A DNA stretch of 64,000 bases from Phoenix dactylifera (taxonomy: Eukaryota; Streptophyta; Magnoliopsida; Arecales; Arecaceae): contig NC_052394.1 in assembly GCF_009389715.1 (NCBI RefSeq), positions 21,826,899 to 21,890,898 of the forward strand, written 5' to 3'. Under the pieces are notes generated by a model. It searched no databases. It was given only the letters and a program-made list of their open reading frames with translations, and was not told the origin of the DNA. The translations under genes and the position numbers were made by a program. Shown here piece after piece: positions 37,983-51,569 of the stretch (the first letter of the stretch is position 1; each line of letters begins with the position of its first letter).

Positions 37983-40900
37983 TATTTCATCTTCTTTGCA
38001 TCATCGAAAATGTTCTTTGCACCACCACCCGATAAGCCGAGACCTGGAAGTAACCTGTTCTTTATAGGCACTAAATTCGATTATGTAGATGATGTTGGGG
38101 AGAGAGCTTTTTTTTGGAACATCCCTTCCAGATTGATGTGGGAAAGATAGTCTTGTGGAGCACTCTTATGATGGCCTCGTTTTGTTACCTATTTTTCATT
38201 TATTTGCAATGAAATGGTTGACTTTTCCACCATTTCTCCAAAAGAAAAAAAAAGGTAATGTTTTCTAAAAAATTTAAAGACATAAACCTTTTGCAGAGAT
38301 AATTAGATTTCTTGGACTAATTATAAAGTTCTTTCCAAGATCTAAAATTGATATCTCATAAATCTCAACAAAATTCAACTTTTGAATCAGAAAAGTGGTC
38401 AAAAGTTGCATCTGCAATTTATGACAATTTTCTACTGACCTTTATTAGAAATTATCCACCCCATAGGGTAGTTTGCATGGACATTACTTGTTCATTTTGA
38501 TTGAAAGACAAGTAAATTGGATTCATGCTGTTGCATATATATGACATAGACATAAAATTTTACTAAAAAACAAGCAACTGCATGATAGATTAATCCCAAT
38601 ATTTAAATATAATTATAATGGTGTACATGCATTAATGCACACTTGAGATATGACAAAAGAGCCATGCAATTAATAGAAACATGTGTGCGGAAATTAGATT
38701 CAAATGTCTGAATTATAAACCACATATATGAAATTAATAGATACTATAGGAGATTTCGCATTAATGAATTCTGGATGTGGTTTCCAACTCAGATCTAAAT
38801 GTTCAAGTGATAAATGCTCTAGTCCCATCAAGCACAAGACATGATCATATCTCAAGACGTGAGGGGGTGGGTTCAGCATCAGGCAAGTAATTCACATTTC
38901 GCTCGCCCATAGCAAGATTTCATTAGTCTCGTTCCATAGCTACTGCTATGACACAAAGTATTATGAAACTTCATCTATAGCAGCTGAGCCTCAAACCTGA
39001 GGCAATATATACATATCTTTTTTTGCCCTTTTTTAAGTATATAACTGACTATAAGACGATTATAAGCAAGAGGCTTGCACCAGTTAAAAGGGAATTGAAG
39101 GTGCATTTATATTAAATATTCTGCACAAGCATAAGATGTGCAGAATATTAGCAATAAATTGGTCATGGCTCTGCATTTTTAGACCATTAAAACAGTTTTC
39201 AATGATTTACTTCAATGCTGCATCTATGTCTCTATGATAAAATGATTAACAGAATATATACTATCTGTTGTACAACGTTACAAAGTCTAAATAAGAGCAT
39301 TTTTAAACGTAAAACCTAGTTAATGACAACAACATGAACCATATTTGCATATATGAAGATTTTATAAGAAACAAGATAATTTAAAAACATAATCATTGTG
39401 AATTATGAGCGATGCGGTCACCCATAGAGGAGGGTATTGATTATTGAGTCTTGAGATGGGCATGTGGTAGCCCGTGTGCCATATACTCACCTCAAAGTTA
39501 TATATATCAATCTCAACCTACTTAAATTGAAGGAGCAATGCTTTGAAAATAAATTTTTATAGTGAAAAATCAGCGAGCATTTCCATTATAACGGCTTGAG
39601 GTACTTCCATGCAAAGTTGCAAATTAACGCTTGTAGAAGGCCTCAACTCGAGCTGCTGTCGCATGCAACCATGCTTTCCTTCGTTCGAACAGTATAACAC
39701 GGAAAAGAGCTCAGCAGAACTAGTCCATTAATTACGCGTGGCCTTTTTGTTCCTTAAATTCCATGGAGAGCTACAGTCACCGAGAAGGGAAGGCATTTGT
39801 GTTTTTACTGTAAACTATTATAGAATGGGGACTGTGGTGCGGTACGTTGCGTAATTCCTTGTGCGTTTGCATGCAGATGTTCTCCTGTAACGCATTATGT
39901 TCGTGTCCCCTCTCCTGTCAGCAGTTTCTAGTTGAGAGAATTGGAACACGGCTCCTCTTCTCGAGGAAAATAAATGTGAAGGTGGGAAGGATCAGATGAT
40001 GCTCAAAAGGTGGGTCAAGGGGGAATTCCGTGGGACCCAGGCTCCATTGTTTCGGTCAGCAAAAAAAAGATAACCTTTGGTAGAGTGAGCCAGCCATTGG
40101 CCATTTATTGGACGTCTTCCCAACCTCCCACTCATCAACATTCGCAATTCCTAGATGCATATATCTGCTTCGCTGCTAAACCAAAACTTTGAGCTGTGCA
40201 TGTATTCTTTTATGCATCCACACTTTTTTTTTTTTTTTTTGAACGAATAATCATACATATCTAATACGAATACTTCAAAAAAAAGTTAAAATACAGCATA
40301 TCTCGAAGCACACTAGATAGCTCACTCTTTTCAATCCAAAAAGTATCTCCGAAGTAGTTCATATGCGAGCATCCACACCTTTCAGCAATCTTCAATCTTA
40401 TTTACCGGCACTCTCTCTCTCCATCTCTCATTCTTTTTTTTTTCTTTTTCTGTCAGCTGAGTCTACTTTTCTCATCTTATACTATAACGTGGCATTTAAA
40501 TTATCAAAGAAAGAAAACACAAGATGGAAAAAGAAGAGGCGATAGACATGTCTCACGAAGAAATACATTAGGAAAGTTGGCATTATATGGATACGTATCA
40601 TTTCACATACATTACAAGCAACCTTTTCTAGTTGGAAGGTTCTGCACAAACTGATGTCTTAAAAGATCATCAAACTAGCATGGGACACATGCAAGGTATT
40701 TCCTCGTGATTAAAATTAAAGCTTTTAGAAGTCTCGCATAATTACCACATGTGAGAAGGCAGCGCAATGAAAACTAGGATCAGAGAGGGTTCAAATTAAT
40801 TAATGTCGTAGTCATTGGATATAAAAAATCTACGTATCCAACATACAATCTGAGCTCCCTGGAATTAATTAATGTCGTGATAACTGCAGTGGTGGGTGAT

Positions 40901-40985
40901 TCAGAGGGGCTGGCGTGGGAATGGGATCATTATCCATTGTGGAACGACATGGATACGTGCTCTTGAAGGTAAAAGTCCAGACCGG

Positions 40986-41059
<74 letters not shown>

Positions 41060-44000
41060 ATGATTCCTCCATGCATATGATGCAACTTTGGTGTGAGGTT
41101 CCTTTCCCACTGCTGGCTTCCCAGATGTCCCCTTAGCCCTCCACTGTTCTCCCTTTGAAAAGGATGGAAATCTCACTTGGAATGTTGCCGGTAAAGACAA
41201 AAAGCTTTGAATTATAGCAATGGCAGCCGTGGAAAAGGCCGCTCAGAGACAGAGAGAGAGAGGGATGGCGTTTGGGGAAGGGGAATGTGAGATGATTTAA
41301 GACATGATGGGGAAAGGTCACATCACCTACGATTCTCACCGTACTGCCCTCTGCCCGTGCTGTTGCTAACGTTAGCTTTTGGCCTGACACGTTCTATTTC
41401 CACACATCTATCTTAATTACTTGCCCACCAGAACTTGGTTAGTGCAACGGTTTGTATATGTGCACCATAATTTAAAGCACCAGCTATAGGAACCCTCGCT
41501 GCAACGAACAAGAGGCATAGGTGCAAGAAAAGAGGGGGAATGGGTTTCTGCAAACCACACTACCCACTACATTGTTGGTGCAACCATAGAAAAAGAGAGG
41601 GATATAGTGGAGGGTACTTGACATGTTACAGAGAAGAGAAAGAAGAGCAAAAATAAATAATGTAACAATGTCATAAATTGGCAGATTGAATGAGAGGAGA
41701 GAGAATTGATCAACTCTTCTGGCTTTTCAGTTTTTTTTATTAATTCTGAAGCTTGTATGGATAGCAGACATTTGAGCTGTTTGAAAGGGAAAGCTACAGA
41801 TGAAAAAGGGTCTCCTAGCTACAATGGCGAATGGATCCCAAGAAGAAAGGATGAAGTAACTGATTCTCATTATCTATAAAAAAAATTATCTTCTTTTGTC
41901 TTTTTGACTCTCCCCTATAATATGGCGTGTCCTTGAGATTTTTTTCTTAGTTGATTATGTTTGATATACACATACATATATGCATATGTATAGGAATAGG
42001 TTTATGTATATATAACCTCTCTTTCTTTCTGATAAAAAAAAAATAAGATCTTTGTTAAAGAGAATTTGTTTCATCATTTGACCAATATTAACAATAAAAT
42101 TTGGTCAATCTTCCATTCAAGTTTGAAAATCTTCTACAAGTAGTGCATGCTTTGCCAATTGTTGTTCTACTTCATTACCTGATCTTCCAACATGATAAAT
42201 ATGATTAAATTCTTGAAGCTTTTGCATCTTCAATATAATGTTATGATATACCAACTCATTCCAAAATGCAAACCTTCTTGGTCATAAATGCTTCGCTATG
42301 TTTGTTATTCACACTCATGTTCATACACAACACAATTAATTCTATCAGACTCTCATTGTTATTTTGAGTCCTTCCTCTTTTTCTTCATGAAATTTGAAGT
42401 CCTAGCTTCCTTGGTGAGAGGGATTATTTTTAACTTAAAGCAAGACTTAATTCAAGTTTCCAAACTCTTACTCATGGGCATAATTAAATACCGCTAAATA
42501 GTATCAATTGAATAAATATGTTTCTGCATATGTTAAAAATGCTACCCTGGACCTTGGTTAATTATATTTAGTCTAAAGCCCAATAGGTTTAACATATTTA
42601 AAATCATGAATGGACCATTTTAAACATTTAAAAAACATCAACCGATGACTAGAAAATTATGCTCATCTTGTTTCGAAAGGAGTTACAATAGCGTTTTGGT
42701 CAAGAAGATTCTTAATTGATCATGATATGTAATTCTCTAATGTGATTATACATACATATATAAGTATATGTATATATAAGTAACTGGGTTCACATTTAGC
42801 TTGCTTTGGATTACCTACCTTGTGGTCACAAAAGATCAGTGAGTCATCAAAGTATGGACCTTTAATTCAATCCGCACTGTGGAACGGTCAACCATTCACA
42901 ATATTGACCCACTGTTAATGCAAGTACTTTAGGATCCTCATATCTTCGAAAATCGTGTGAAACCATTGTCCAAAAGTCCATCTCGATGGGGCCAAAAGTT
43001 GAAGAACGTGTAATGCTTGGCTTCCCTAAAGCACCAACTTGTCTGCACGAGTACCTGGCGAACCAGACAAGCTACCAAATAGATTCGTTTCTAGTCATAA
43101 CACACACAGTCTCTCTCTCTCTCTCATATATGTGCACACACAGTGAACAAAACAAAACAACTATTTCATTTTGATGAAACCAAAAAGCTATTTCAAAACC
43201 AACTGTACTTGTATCTCCTGTCCCCCTAAAAAAAAAAAAAAACGCGCAGCTGTGGACTTTACAAGCCTCCTTCTTCTGCACTTCCATGGATGCCCCCGCC
43301 ATATTTATTGTTTATAAATTCTAGTTTTAATTCCTTGTACACAGATCTACTATTCTCCACGGTCCGTCAAGTCACGAGCATGGTGACAGGAAGTACGTTC
43401 TCGTGAGTTCAGTTCTTCGCCTTCCAAAATCCATCCCCTGCCCGGATCCAAGAAAAGAAAGAGCAAGGATACCTCAAACGAAATGAGCAAGCGACAAGAT
43501 GGATAACGGTGCGTTGCGGTTTCACAGATAGAAGCCTTGTTTTGGCTTGGGCGGCCAAAGTGGCAAAACGCTAATTTTACCAAACACAAGCTGAAAAATA
43601 TGGCACCATGCAGGTCCTGGCTAGGAAATAAGATAATAGCGCTGACAAATACGATGAGAGAAACGAGTCCTTTACACCAAATCTAGGACTGTTGTAAGAT
43701 GCGAGCAGACTGTCGTTATCTTAATTAGTTTCCAAGTTACCACCTTATAACCATGTCTTGCATGCTACATAGTCCATTTTCTAGTACTCTTAAGCCATAT
43801 ATATGGTTTTAGCTGGAAAGAGAGGACAAGCTGTTTTGCTGCTTTGAAACACACAGAAGGACCCAGGTCCACGGAGAGAGAGAGAGAGAGAGAGGGAGAG
43901 AGGCTATATACATAAACTGTTGTTATCTTATTCTAGTTTTGGGACATTTCAATTTCTCTCAATGGGTTCGTTGACAAGGATCGTTATCTTTTCCTTGCAT

Positions 44001-45440
44001 TTATTGTGGCAAAATGGAGTTGTCCCATGAAGGACCTCTTCTGTGAAGAGATGCAATCAAGTTGCAACGTTTGCTCGTCCTTGCAAAGTGTAAATTCCAT
44101 TATGGTTGGTTGGTGCGCTCGATTTCAAGCTGAGTAAATATTTTTTTTTTTTTACCTCAATTGATGTTGGTATTTTTTATGATCCCTTCGATTTGCACAG
44201 GTTATTAACCAATCGATTTCGTGCTCACCAACCCATGGGCCAATTCTATCATTCGAGTTGTCTAGCTCTTTTGTCATACAAAATGGATCGATGCTAATAA
44301 CATCTCGTGGCAGCTGTACCTTCCTCAAAGTCCGGAGAAAGGTGTGCTAATCTTTTGTGGCATAAGCATGAACCGCAGCCTCCACTCAGTGATGAAGATG
44401 CCGTTCCTCATAAACAAAAGAAAAACAACTCTATTGGGTTGATGTCATTGTGTTATTTGAACAACAGGCAACTTTGGGATACGATGCAGTCATGCAGGAA
44501 ATGGAAGCGAAATTGTGTTGTTTTAAGAAATTTGAATGCCATTTTGTTTCATTAATGATGAATGAAGTTCCTTAATTGTTTGGAACGAACTAAAGGTTTT
44601 AGCAATTAAATTGCAAGCCAAGTTATCAATGTTGAAAAGTACACCCGCAACCACAAATTTAATTTGTGGTGGAGAGTTCCACCTTAACACCAGCAATAGG
44701 ACGGTTCTAATAACTTATTAAGGCAACGAGACGTGACATGGTCCTCCAACCAAACAGCTGACACTTGTTCCATTCAAACAACCCAAACGTGAGCATCATA
44801 AGCTTCTCGCAAGATTATGATCTTTAGTGAGATAAGTGCTCAGCAGTCAAACTCAAACACATTGAACATTTGGATTGGTCAGAGTACATCTTTTGCCCAT
44901 CTAGCGATTTTCAAGTGGTAGTTCATCGACACTAGCGACCTAACTTCCTAAGGTGGTAGGAATATCTTTCAGAAAAATCTGCTTTAAGCCTGTGCTCGTG
45001 AGATAGAAAGAAAGGTTTTTACTAGATTTAAATGATACGGGGCATCATCATCCTATAATTTAGAATGGTAGACAAAAAGCGTGTCACAAGCTGCATGTCA
45101 TTCCTTCTCATTGATGACACCTACCCATCACTCTCACACACATAACCCCAGTAACACACTCGGAAGACCTAATAAAAAGAGGAAAATGAAGAGGAGAGGC
45201 AGAAGAAAAAAGGAAAGAAATGAGGTGAACCAACGCATTGAAATCCTCAATGAATGCCTTTCTGAGAACGCCATAAGCACGACAGCAGTTTCCCCCATCT
45301 TTTGGCCCATCTTCCCCACTTTGCACTTCCCCTTTCTCTCCACATCCCTTTTGTCCCTTGTCTCTTCTCCTTTCCCCACTCCCTCTGTCACTCTCACACT
45401 CTATCTCTATCTAGTCCTAGATCTCTTGCCTGAACCCCTA
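37983..45440. other. Intergenic DNA upstream of WOX3
   Basis: No gene is supported over 7.4 kb. There is an A-run near 38243 that could end an unrecognisable LINE fragment, a long TA microsatellite (listed separately), a GA run at 43874-43894 and poly-T runs near 40225 and 44145. The last 300 bp before the WOX start become CT-rich, as expected for a plant promoter and leader. Confidence 0.5.
40989..41056. repeat. (AT)34 microsatellite
   Basis: 68 bp of perfect AT dinucleotides. It produces artificial Tyr-Ile repeat frames on both strands (40901-41200), which should not be read as genes. Confidence 0.95.
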
Positions 45441-45446
45441 CCTCTC

Positions 45447-45454
45447 TATATATA
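45447..45454 (+). promoter_or_regulatory. TATA box of the WOX3-type gene
   Basis: TATATATA lies 72 bp upstream of the ATG, in a CT-rich context. Its position would put the transcription start about 40 bp before the coding start. Confidence 0.6.
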
Positions 45455-45525
45455 ACTCCGAACCTGAAAGAAAGAACGGAGGAGGAGACACAGGAAGTGA
45501 AAGATAAGTAGAAAGAGAAAAAAAG

Positions 45526-46690
45526 ATGCCTCAGACTCCTTCGACTAGGTGGTGCCCAACCCCAGAGCAGCTGATGATACTAGAGGAGATGTACAGAAGT
45601 GGGGTTAGGACACCAAATGCTGCCCAGATACAGCAGATAACGGCCCATCTCTCATACTACGGGAAGATTGAGGGCAAAAATGTGTTCTACTGGTTCCAGA
45701 ACCACAAGGCAAGGGACCGGCAGAAGCTACGCCGGAGGCTCAGTCGGCAGCAGCAACTGCACCACCAGCTCCACCAGTCAGAAGATGCTGCTCCTCCTCC
45801 CTCCCCTACACTCCAACACCACATGCCTCCTCACTTCCTTCATCAGGTCTTCTTCTTCTTCTTCTTGCCCTTTTTTCTACTGCGCATCGTTATAATATCC
45901 AATCACTATCATCAAAAAAAAAATAAAAATCCAATTACTAATTTGCTCTGTCAGATTCCAAAAGACTAAGAAAAAGCAAACCACTTCATTTTTTGAGGGT
46001 CTTGTCTGATCTACTGATTCCGTCTCTTAATTCTAATTAGGGTTTGCAGCAATTATGGTGCTGCTACTTTGATTTTGTTGAGAATAATCCTTGATTGCAT
46101 CTAAACAACTTCTTCTCCTCCTCCTTCTCGTGCGTGTATGAACTTGCTTTTTAAGGTCTGCTTGCCAACTTGTGATTATTTTTCATGGTTCATGTCAAAC
46201 AATGCCCTATCTCATTGCTGGAACTTTTCAAGGGCTTTTGCCTGGTAAAACAATGTCTGTATCTGGCGCTTTATAGTTTCTTCATAACTGATCGTGTACT
46301 TTTAGATTTCAGTCAATATTCAGGAACTACCTCAAGAATATATCATATTACATGCTGTCCACGTATCATCATGTACATGATTTTCTACTTAGTTCCAATA
46401 TCGCCATTCTTCTCTAATTACTGTATGAATAGGGTTGCTTTCAGGAGGCAACAGCCCAAGGTATGGATTTGGTTGGCAAGTTGGAGGCTGTTGGAACTGA
46501 AGAAGAAGACCCGATGACGAGTGCTATGGGGTTTGAGCATGAATGGATGGCAACGATGAGTGTTGGCTCACCTGTTTCTCCATGCTTCAGGCCTCTGAAA
46601 ACTCTCGATCTCTTCCCTGTCAAAAGCACCAGTCTCAAAGATGAATGCAGCCCCTCCAAGTCCTCTTCATGCTCCACGTCCACCAACTAA
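45526..46690 (+). CDS. WOX3: WUSCHEL-related homeobox protein, WOX3/PRESSED FLOWER type
   Basis: Two coding exons, 45526-45846 and 46445-46690, joined in phase 0 at CAG/GTCTTC and TTTCAG/GAG, give 188 aa. The WOX homeodomain spans about residues 6-71 and includes the WUS-clade extra loop residues and the recognition helix segment [12 protein letters not shown] (52-63). The WUS-box TLDLFPVK is at 160-167, so repressor activity is expected. The N-terminus [16 protein letters not shown] is the signature I associate with WOX3 (maize NARROW SHEATH, rice NARROW LEAF2/3), which recruits founder cells for lateral organ margins. The short His/Gln-rich segment after the homeodomain is variable in the family. 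Reading through the first donor gives an alternative 147-aa form ending in the intron; the spliced form restores the WUS-box and is preferred. Confidence 0.92.
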
Positions 46691-46711
46691 CTGCAACTAG
46701 CTCCATGCCTC

Positions 46712-47108
46712 TTAACTACTTCTCTAGGTCTTTGTGCCTGCCTTTAGTTCCTCAATCATGTATCATTTTTAGTCCTTTTCACCTTCTTCTATGCTACTGC
46801 TAAGACTGTTATGGACTAACCGGGGAAGAAGACACTTCGGATTTATATTTTCATACATGTTAATTTTTCCCCAGATTAGAGCCTCTTGGACTTACAAAGG
46901 GATTTACTATTTCTCTAGGTCCATGTGTCTGCCTCGAGCTCCTCTATCATGTATCATTTCTTCGTCCTTTCCACCTTCTTCTGCTACTACTTGGACTGTA
47001 ATGGACTAATTGTAGAAGAAGACACTTCGGTGGTAATTCATATTTCTATTTTCATGCACGTTCATTTTTCCCCAGATTAGAGCCCCTTGGACATTAAGGG
47101 ATTTCCCT
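46712..47108. repeat. 191-bp tandem duplication in the WOX3 3' flank
   Basis: Two copies share TTCTCTAGGTC (46720 and 46911), CATGTATCATTT, GAAGAAGACACTTCGG and TTTTTCCCCAGATTAGAGCC in the same order, at a period of about 191 bp. They begin about 20 bp after the stop codon, so both probably lie in the 3' UTR. Confidence 0.85.
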
Positions 47109-48780
47109 TCTCTTGTTCTCATGCATGTTTGGTTTACAATGTTCTCTTTTTTCTTGCTTCTGAAAAGCGTTTATTAGTTCCAGACCGATCCTCTCTCTCT
47201 AAACCGAAAGGACAAGAACATGAATGAGTTTAAATTCTGCGGAGACGAGAGAGACTTTTGAGATCTGCGATGTTAGGTGCCCTTGATGCTTCCAGTTTTG
47301 GAATCTCCACAAACTAAAAAGATATTTAATAGGAAGGGGATGAAGAGACTTAATTGCTCTAAAATGTGATAATACAGTAGGCTTAATGAATTTATAAGCC
47401 ACTCATCGCCATCCAAATAAAGTTAACCACTGATTCAAGTCTATATTAAGAGCCACATAAATTTTAAAAGTGCTTTCTGTCCATTTGAAACTATAGAGCT
47501 CCTAAAAGCCCGTGTAACACTAACACAGCTTATGCACTGCTACCTCTAATTGTGTGTTTTTGTGTGTTGCTAATAAAAGGAGATTTACCCTCTCTGCTTC
47601 TTCCTAGAGATGGCAGGTAGCAAGATATAAACTGTATTCATTGGACATTCTTTTATATATTTCATAATTCTATGTTCTTAGGTTCAAACACTGATTGCGA
47701 CATTTCCACCTTATGCCCTTTTTTTCTTGCTAATCTGCTAAGGATCTTCTCTCTCTCTTTCCCTCACACACGCACATATAAAAGCCCTTTTTTATGGGCG
47801 TTGATCATCATCTCTGTCCCTTAATATGCATACATACTTATGCTGAGATAAATATGTTAATCTGGTGGAAAATGTGCAGTTCGATTAAATCAAAATAGGG
47901 GACTTTGCTTTTGTAGTTTTGGAAAATACTACCTCATTCATATATGTACATAATACGTGGCCAATATGGATGGTAGACCTAAAAGGCAGATGTGTGTGAG
48001 CACGCAATGCTTTTGTCACTAGAAGTCTAGCAATAGTTATCTCCATGTTCACTTTTGAAAAGGATATAATTCAAGCCCATCAAACCAGGCGGACAGCACC
48101 AGGGCTACAATATAATGGTGAGTGTTCTTTGGGTCCTGACTTAGGTTTAGGTTGGATCTTTCGCACGAAAGAATGACTTCTTTCACAACGTTGACTGTTG
48201 CATTATGCTCGATACAGATCCCAAAGCACTCCAAACTTCACTATTCATTTGCCTGTACAAATCTCAAAATGACCATTGCGCGAATGCATGAAGGAAGGTG
48301 AATTCTTCTTTCGCATAGAAGATATAACCCCAGCCCTCCTACCTCAGTTTGTTCATAGTGCACCATTAACAAGCCGGGTTCTGAACAAAAAGCAAGCTAT
48401 TGTTTATGGAGGAACTAACATTTTTACCAATATTGCATGTTATACCTTCTCTTATTCTTATTTGCAAATCAATCCAAATAATGTTATTCAAATGGTCATA
48501 GGCTTAGCTTTATTCTATAATGGATGAGTGGATGGTAGTATTTTTTTAATGATGGCTGTCTAATCTACCCTATCGGGTACCTGATTCGATCTGTGGTGGA
48601 TCCAGAGCGGATGTAGGTAATGGCAAAATCAGTCTCAAACATAATCCTTATCTACATAATTATTTGCAAAAATTTACTTAAAAAAATTGTTAAGAAAAGG
48701 AGGTGCAAAGGAATATAATGGAGAGGGACGAAAATGCCGTGAAGACTCATTTGCCTTGAGCCCCTAGCAAACTTCAAAAT
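47109..48780. other. Intergenic DNA downstream of WOX3
   Basis: No gene, RNA or named repeat was recognised. Open frames are short and domain-free. Confidence 0.5.
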
Positions 48781-48789
48781 AAGTATCTC

Positions 48790-48864
48790 TTGTGGGATTT
48801 GCTGAGTTGTTACCCAGCGAATAACCGATGTGGGACTAAACACACGCATGTACGGGTTCTCACA
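48790..48864 (-). mobile_element. LTR-like fragment sharing the USE-type module
   Basis: On the - strand the sequence starts TGTGAGAACCCGTAC and continues through GTGTGTTTAGTCCCACATCG and GTTATTCGCTGGGT. It is nearly identical over about 35 bp to the first LTR of the TRIM-like array at 58341-58372, then diverges. This is probably a remnant of a related LTR; its far end is undefined. Confidence 0.5.
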
Positions 48865-49285
48865 CTTCCATTGTTGCTCGCTCCGTTTCATTGGTTTCCT
48901 TTATATCTCGCCTCCACCTCCTCATTTCTTCCCTCAGTCCATTCATTCCGTCGAAAGCACAAACACTTGGTATGCTCTTCACTTCTCCTTATAGATATCT
49001 CCCCTTTTAAAACTTTAAATCTACATATCAGTCTGTTTATTTACATGTTTCTCTTGATTCCTGTGATTAGTCTGTATGCTATTTTATTTGATGCAGCTCT
49101 TTGTTTAGGATTTTGTGATATCTATCTTAACGGTAGAAATGACGGGAAAAACTTGAAAATTTAAGGATTGGCCGTTTGCGGAAACGAAGAAGTCCAAATA
49201 TCCATCTTTGGGGCCAAGAAAATGGAGTTATGACCAAGACCAATGAGAAACCCCTATAGCAAGCCCCTTGGTACTACCTGATACT

Positions 49286-50345
49286 TTAGATTTGCAAAAT
49301 TTTTATTGGATTGAAGAATGGAATTATGGAATATATCGGGCTGATTTTGTCTACGAATCTTTTTTCATGAGGTATTGAAGTCATCTGAGGCATGGTTGTT
49401 TTATAATCTCTTCCTAGAGTAGTAAGTCGACCAAGATTGTTTGAGCCAGATAAAAATATCCAAGCCCACTTCGCCAAAAGGGCCTGGTTCATCCGAGCTA
49501 CATTCTTAATCCCCAAACCTCCCTGCTCTTTAGATATGCAAACAGCATCCCAGCTAACAAGGCAATTGAAGCCTCTCACATTGTCCTTCCCTTTTCACCA
49601 AAAAGCTCTTCTAAATCTATCAATCTCGTTGATCACTTATCTTGGGAGCTTGGGGGGCAGTCAACACCGAGTTGAGCAGAGTTAATCTACCACCCCAAGA
49701 CAAAAACCTTCCTTTCCAAGAAGAGAGTCTTGCATGGACCTTCTCAACTAGAGGCAGTACCAGTACTAATGTGGGAGTTTCTTGAAGTGAAGGGGTAGCC
49801 CCAGGTAAGTGAATGGAAGAGATCCTTTCTTACAATTCATGCAACATGCAAACCTTGAGGCTTCAAGGTCATCCATATTTAAACATAAGATTGAACTTTT
49901 GTGGAAGTTTATGTTCAAACTTGTGGCGCAGCTTGGAGGCAATCTCCTCCTGCGCATTGATCTCAACACCCTCATCCATCAATATCTCGATGTGGTTCCG
50001 CCTCTTATGGCCTGAGGCAACTTTACGGAAATAGGAGGTATTTCGATCCCCCTCCTTCAGCCAAGTAATCTTGGACCTCTTTTTAAGTACAGTTCATTCA
50101 AGGAGTCCCTCAAGCTTCCTCTGGATGAAAACTCAAGACGGTGAGAGATCAGTTTTTTCCTCCTCCTTATCAAAAATGTCGATATCATGAAGCAGCTTAA
50201 CTTTCAACTCTCTATTAAAGATTCGCTTGGAAGTAGACCATGCTTTTAGGACCAGTCAGACATTCCTGAGATTCTCCACCCAGGCAGCCGCTGGATTTGG
50301 ACAACCCCTGATGTTCCTCCAAGCTTCATGGACAAGATGTTCAAT
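49286..50345 (-). mobile_element. LINE reverse-transcriptase fragment
   Basis: On the - strand several pieces belong to a plant LINE ORF2. Near 50090-50000 it reads SKITWLKEGDRNTSYF, the conserved W-L-x-x-G-D-x-N-T-x-[FY]-F motif. Near 49970-49770 it reads INFHKSSILCLNM and PFTYLGLPL from the RT core and thumb. Near 49590-49430 it reads CLVSWDAVCISKEQGGLGIK followed by MNQALLAKWAW from the post-RT region. The middle of the RT, including the catalytic [FY]ADD motif, is missing, and stops interrupt the rest. Confidence 0.8.
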
Positions 50346-51569
50346 TTCCGGTTCTCTCAGCCACCATCTTCAACTGTGATATGATCCATAAGTCGTCATT
50401 GCTTTGCCACCCATCTCACTGCACCCCCATCCCCGTCCTCGCTCTTCTGCTTATTGCTGTCATGACGCCTGCCTTTGCCTCCAAGCACTGCTTTGCCCTT
50501 GCTCGCTTACCATTCTTTACCTTGGATCATTGTAGTGTTCCCCCATCCCTCTCTTCAAAAAGGATAAGTTGATACAGTATTTACGTCTAGAGCTAAGCAT
50601 GATATTAAAAATGAAGTTGAATTCTTACAATAAACCGAGAATCACAAGCAGTTGCTAATAGATTACAAATAAGTAAACAAAGGTGATAGGAATTCTGACA
50701 TATAAGCTTCAGACATATCATCAAAAAAAAAATAGTGTCCGGGAAAATCCCATCATTATGAAGCTCACAATCTCTCTCTGTGACCCATTCAAGGGTGTGT
50801 TCTCAAAAGTATATCGACCGTTGAATTTTTTGCATTATCGAACATAGCTTGGTTAGGCTTTTGTTTATTTTTCCTTACTGGCCTGGGAGATGATCAGGGA
50901 CCAATTATTATGCAGAGAAAAGCTTAATGTTGAAAAGAGTATTTCTGGATCTGAGTCTTGATTAGCAAGTATTGGAGAGAGAGAGCAACATTATGCACAA
51001 ATCCAGTAACCGGTGCAATGGAAGGTGACTTTTGTTTAAATTTATGAAATGTTACTTCAAACATTGTTTTTTGAAAAGAAAAAATATATCCTGACTCAAC
51101 AGATCATAGAACTCAATTGTGAAATGGGACTTTGAAATTCTAGTCCTCGTGGAACTATGCAATCATAGAATTGTTTGAGGTGCAGCTTGGACTGGTACTA
51201 AGCTGTGAGACCTGTACAAGGAGTCGAGTGTATCACCAACAGGTATTTTTTGAACTTATTTTATTAAAAATATTCTTAGCTTTTATGCCAAATACACACA
51301 CACACACACACACACAGAGTACCGCATCTTGAATTTTCTGTTTGGCATTTGGTGAAGTAAAAGAATGATGTTGACTATGCCTGATTAACAAATAATTCTG
51401 CCTATATCACCCAGATTTAAACCTTTGTTAAATTTCACTTTCATTTGCTTTAAGAGCATGCAGACAGAGCCAGTGTTTTTATTATGGCAGTAGACTGAAG
51501 TTTGTAGACCCAGGGCTAATGATACATCAATGGGAGCGCAGGACCGTCCCCTAGACCACCTAATCTTTA
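50346..51569. other. Intergenic DNA with a (CA)12 microsatellite
   Basis: No gene is supported. A perfect CA run lies at 51293-51316. The 50381-50572 frame has a hydrophobic start, but its sequence context gives no support for a real gene. Confidence 0.4.

Noticed and set aside
40901-41200. Frames on both strands with long Tyr-Ile runs
   Set aside because: They are translations of the (AT)34 microsatellite with no family-like sequence on either side.
45108-45455. Frames of 72-124 aa on both strands just before WOX3
   Set aside because: They lie in the CT-rich promoter or leader and encode low-complexity sequence without a domain.
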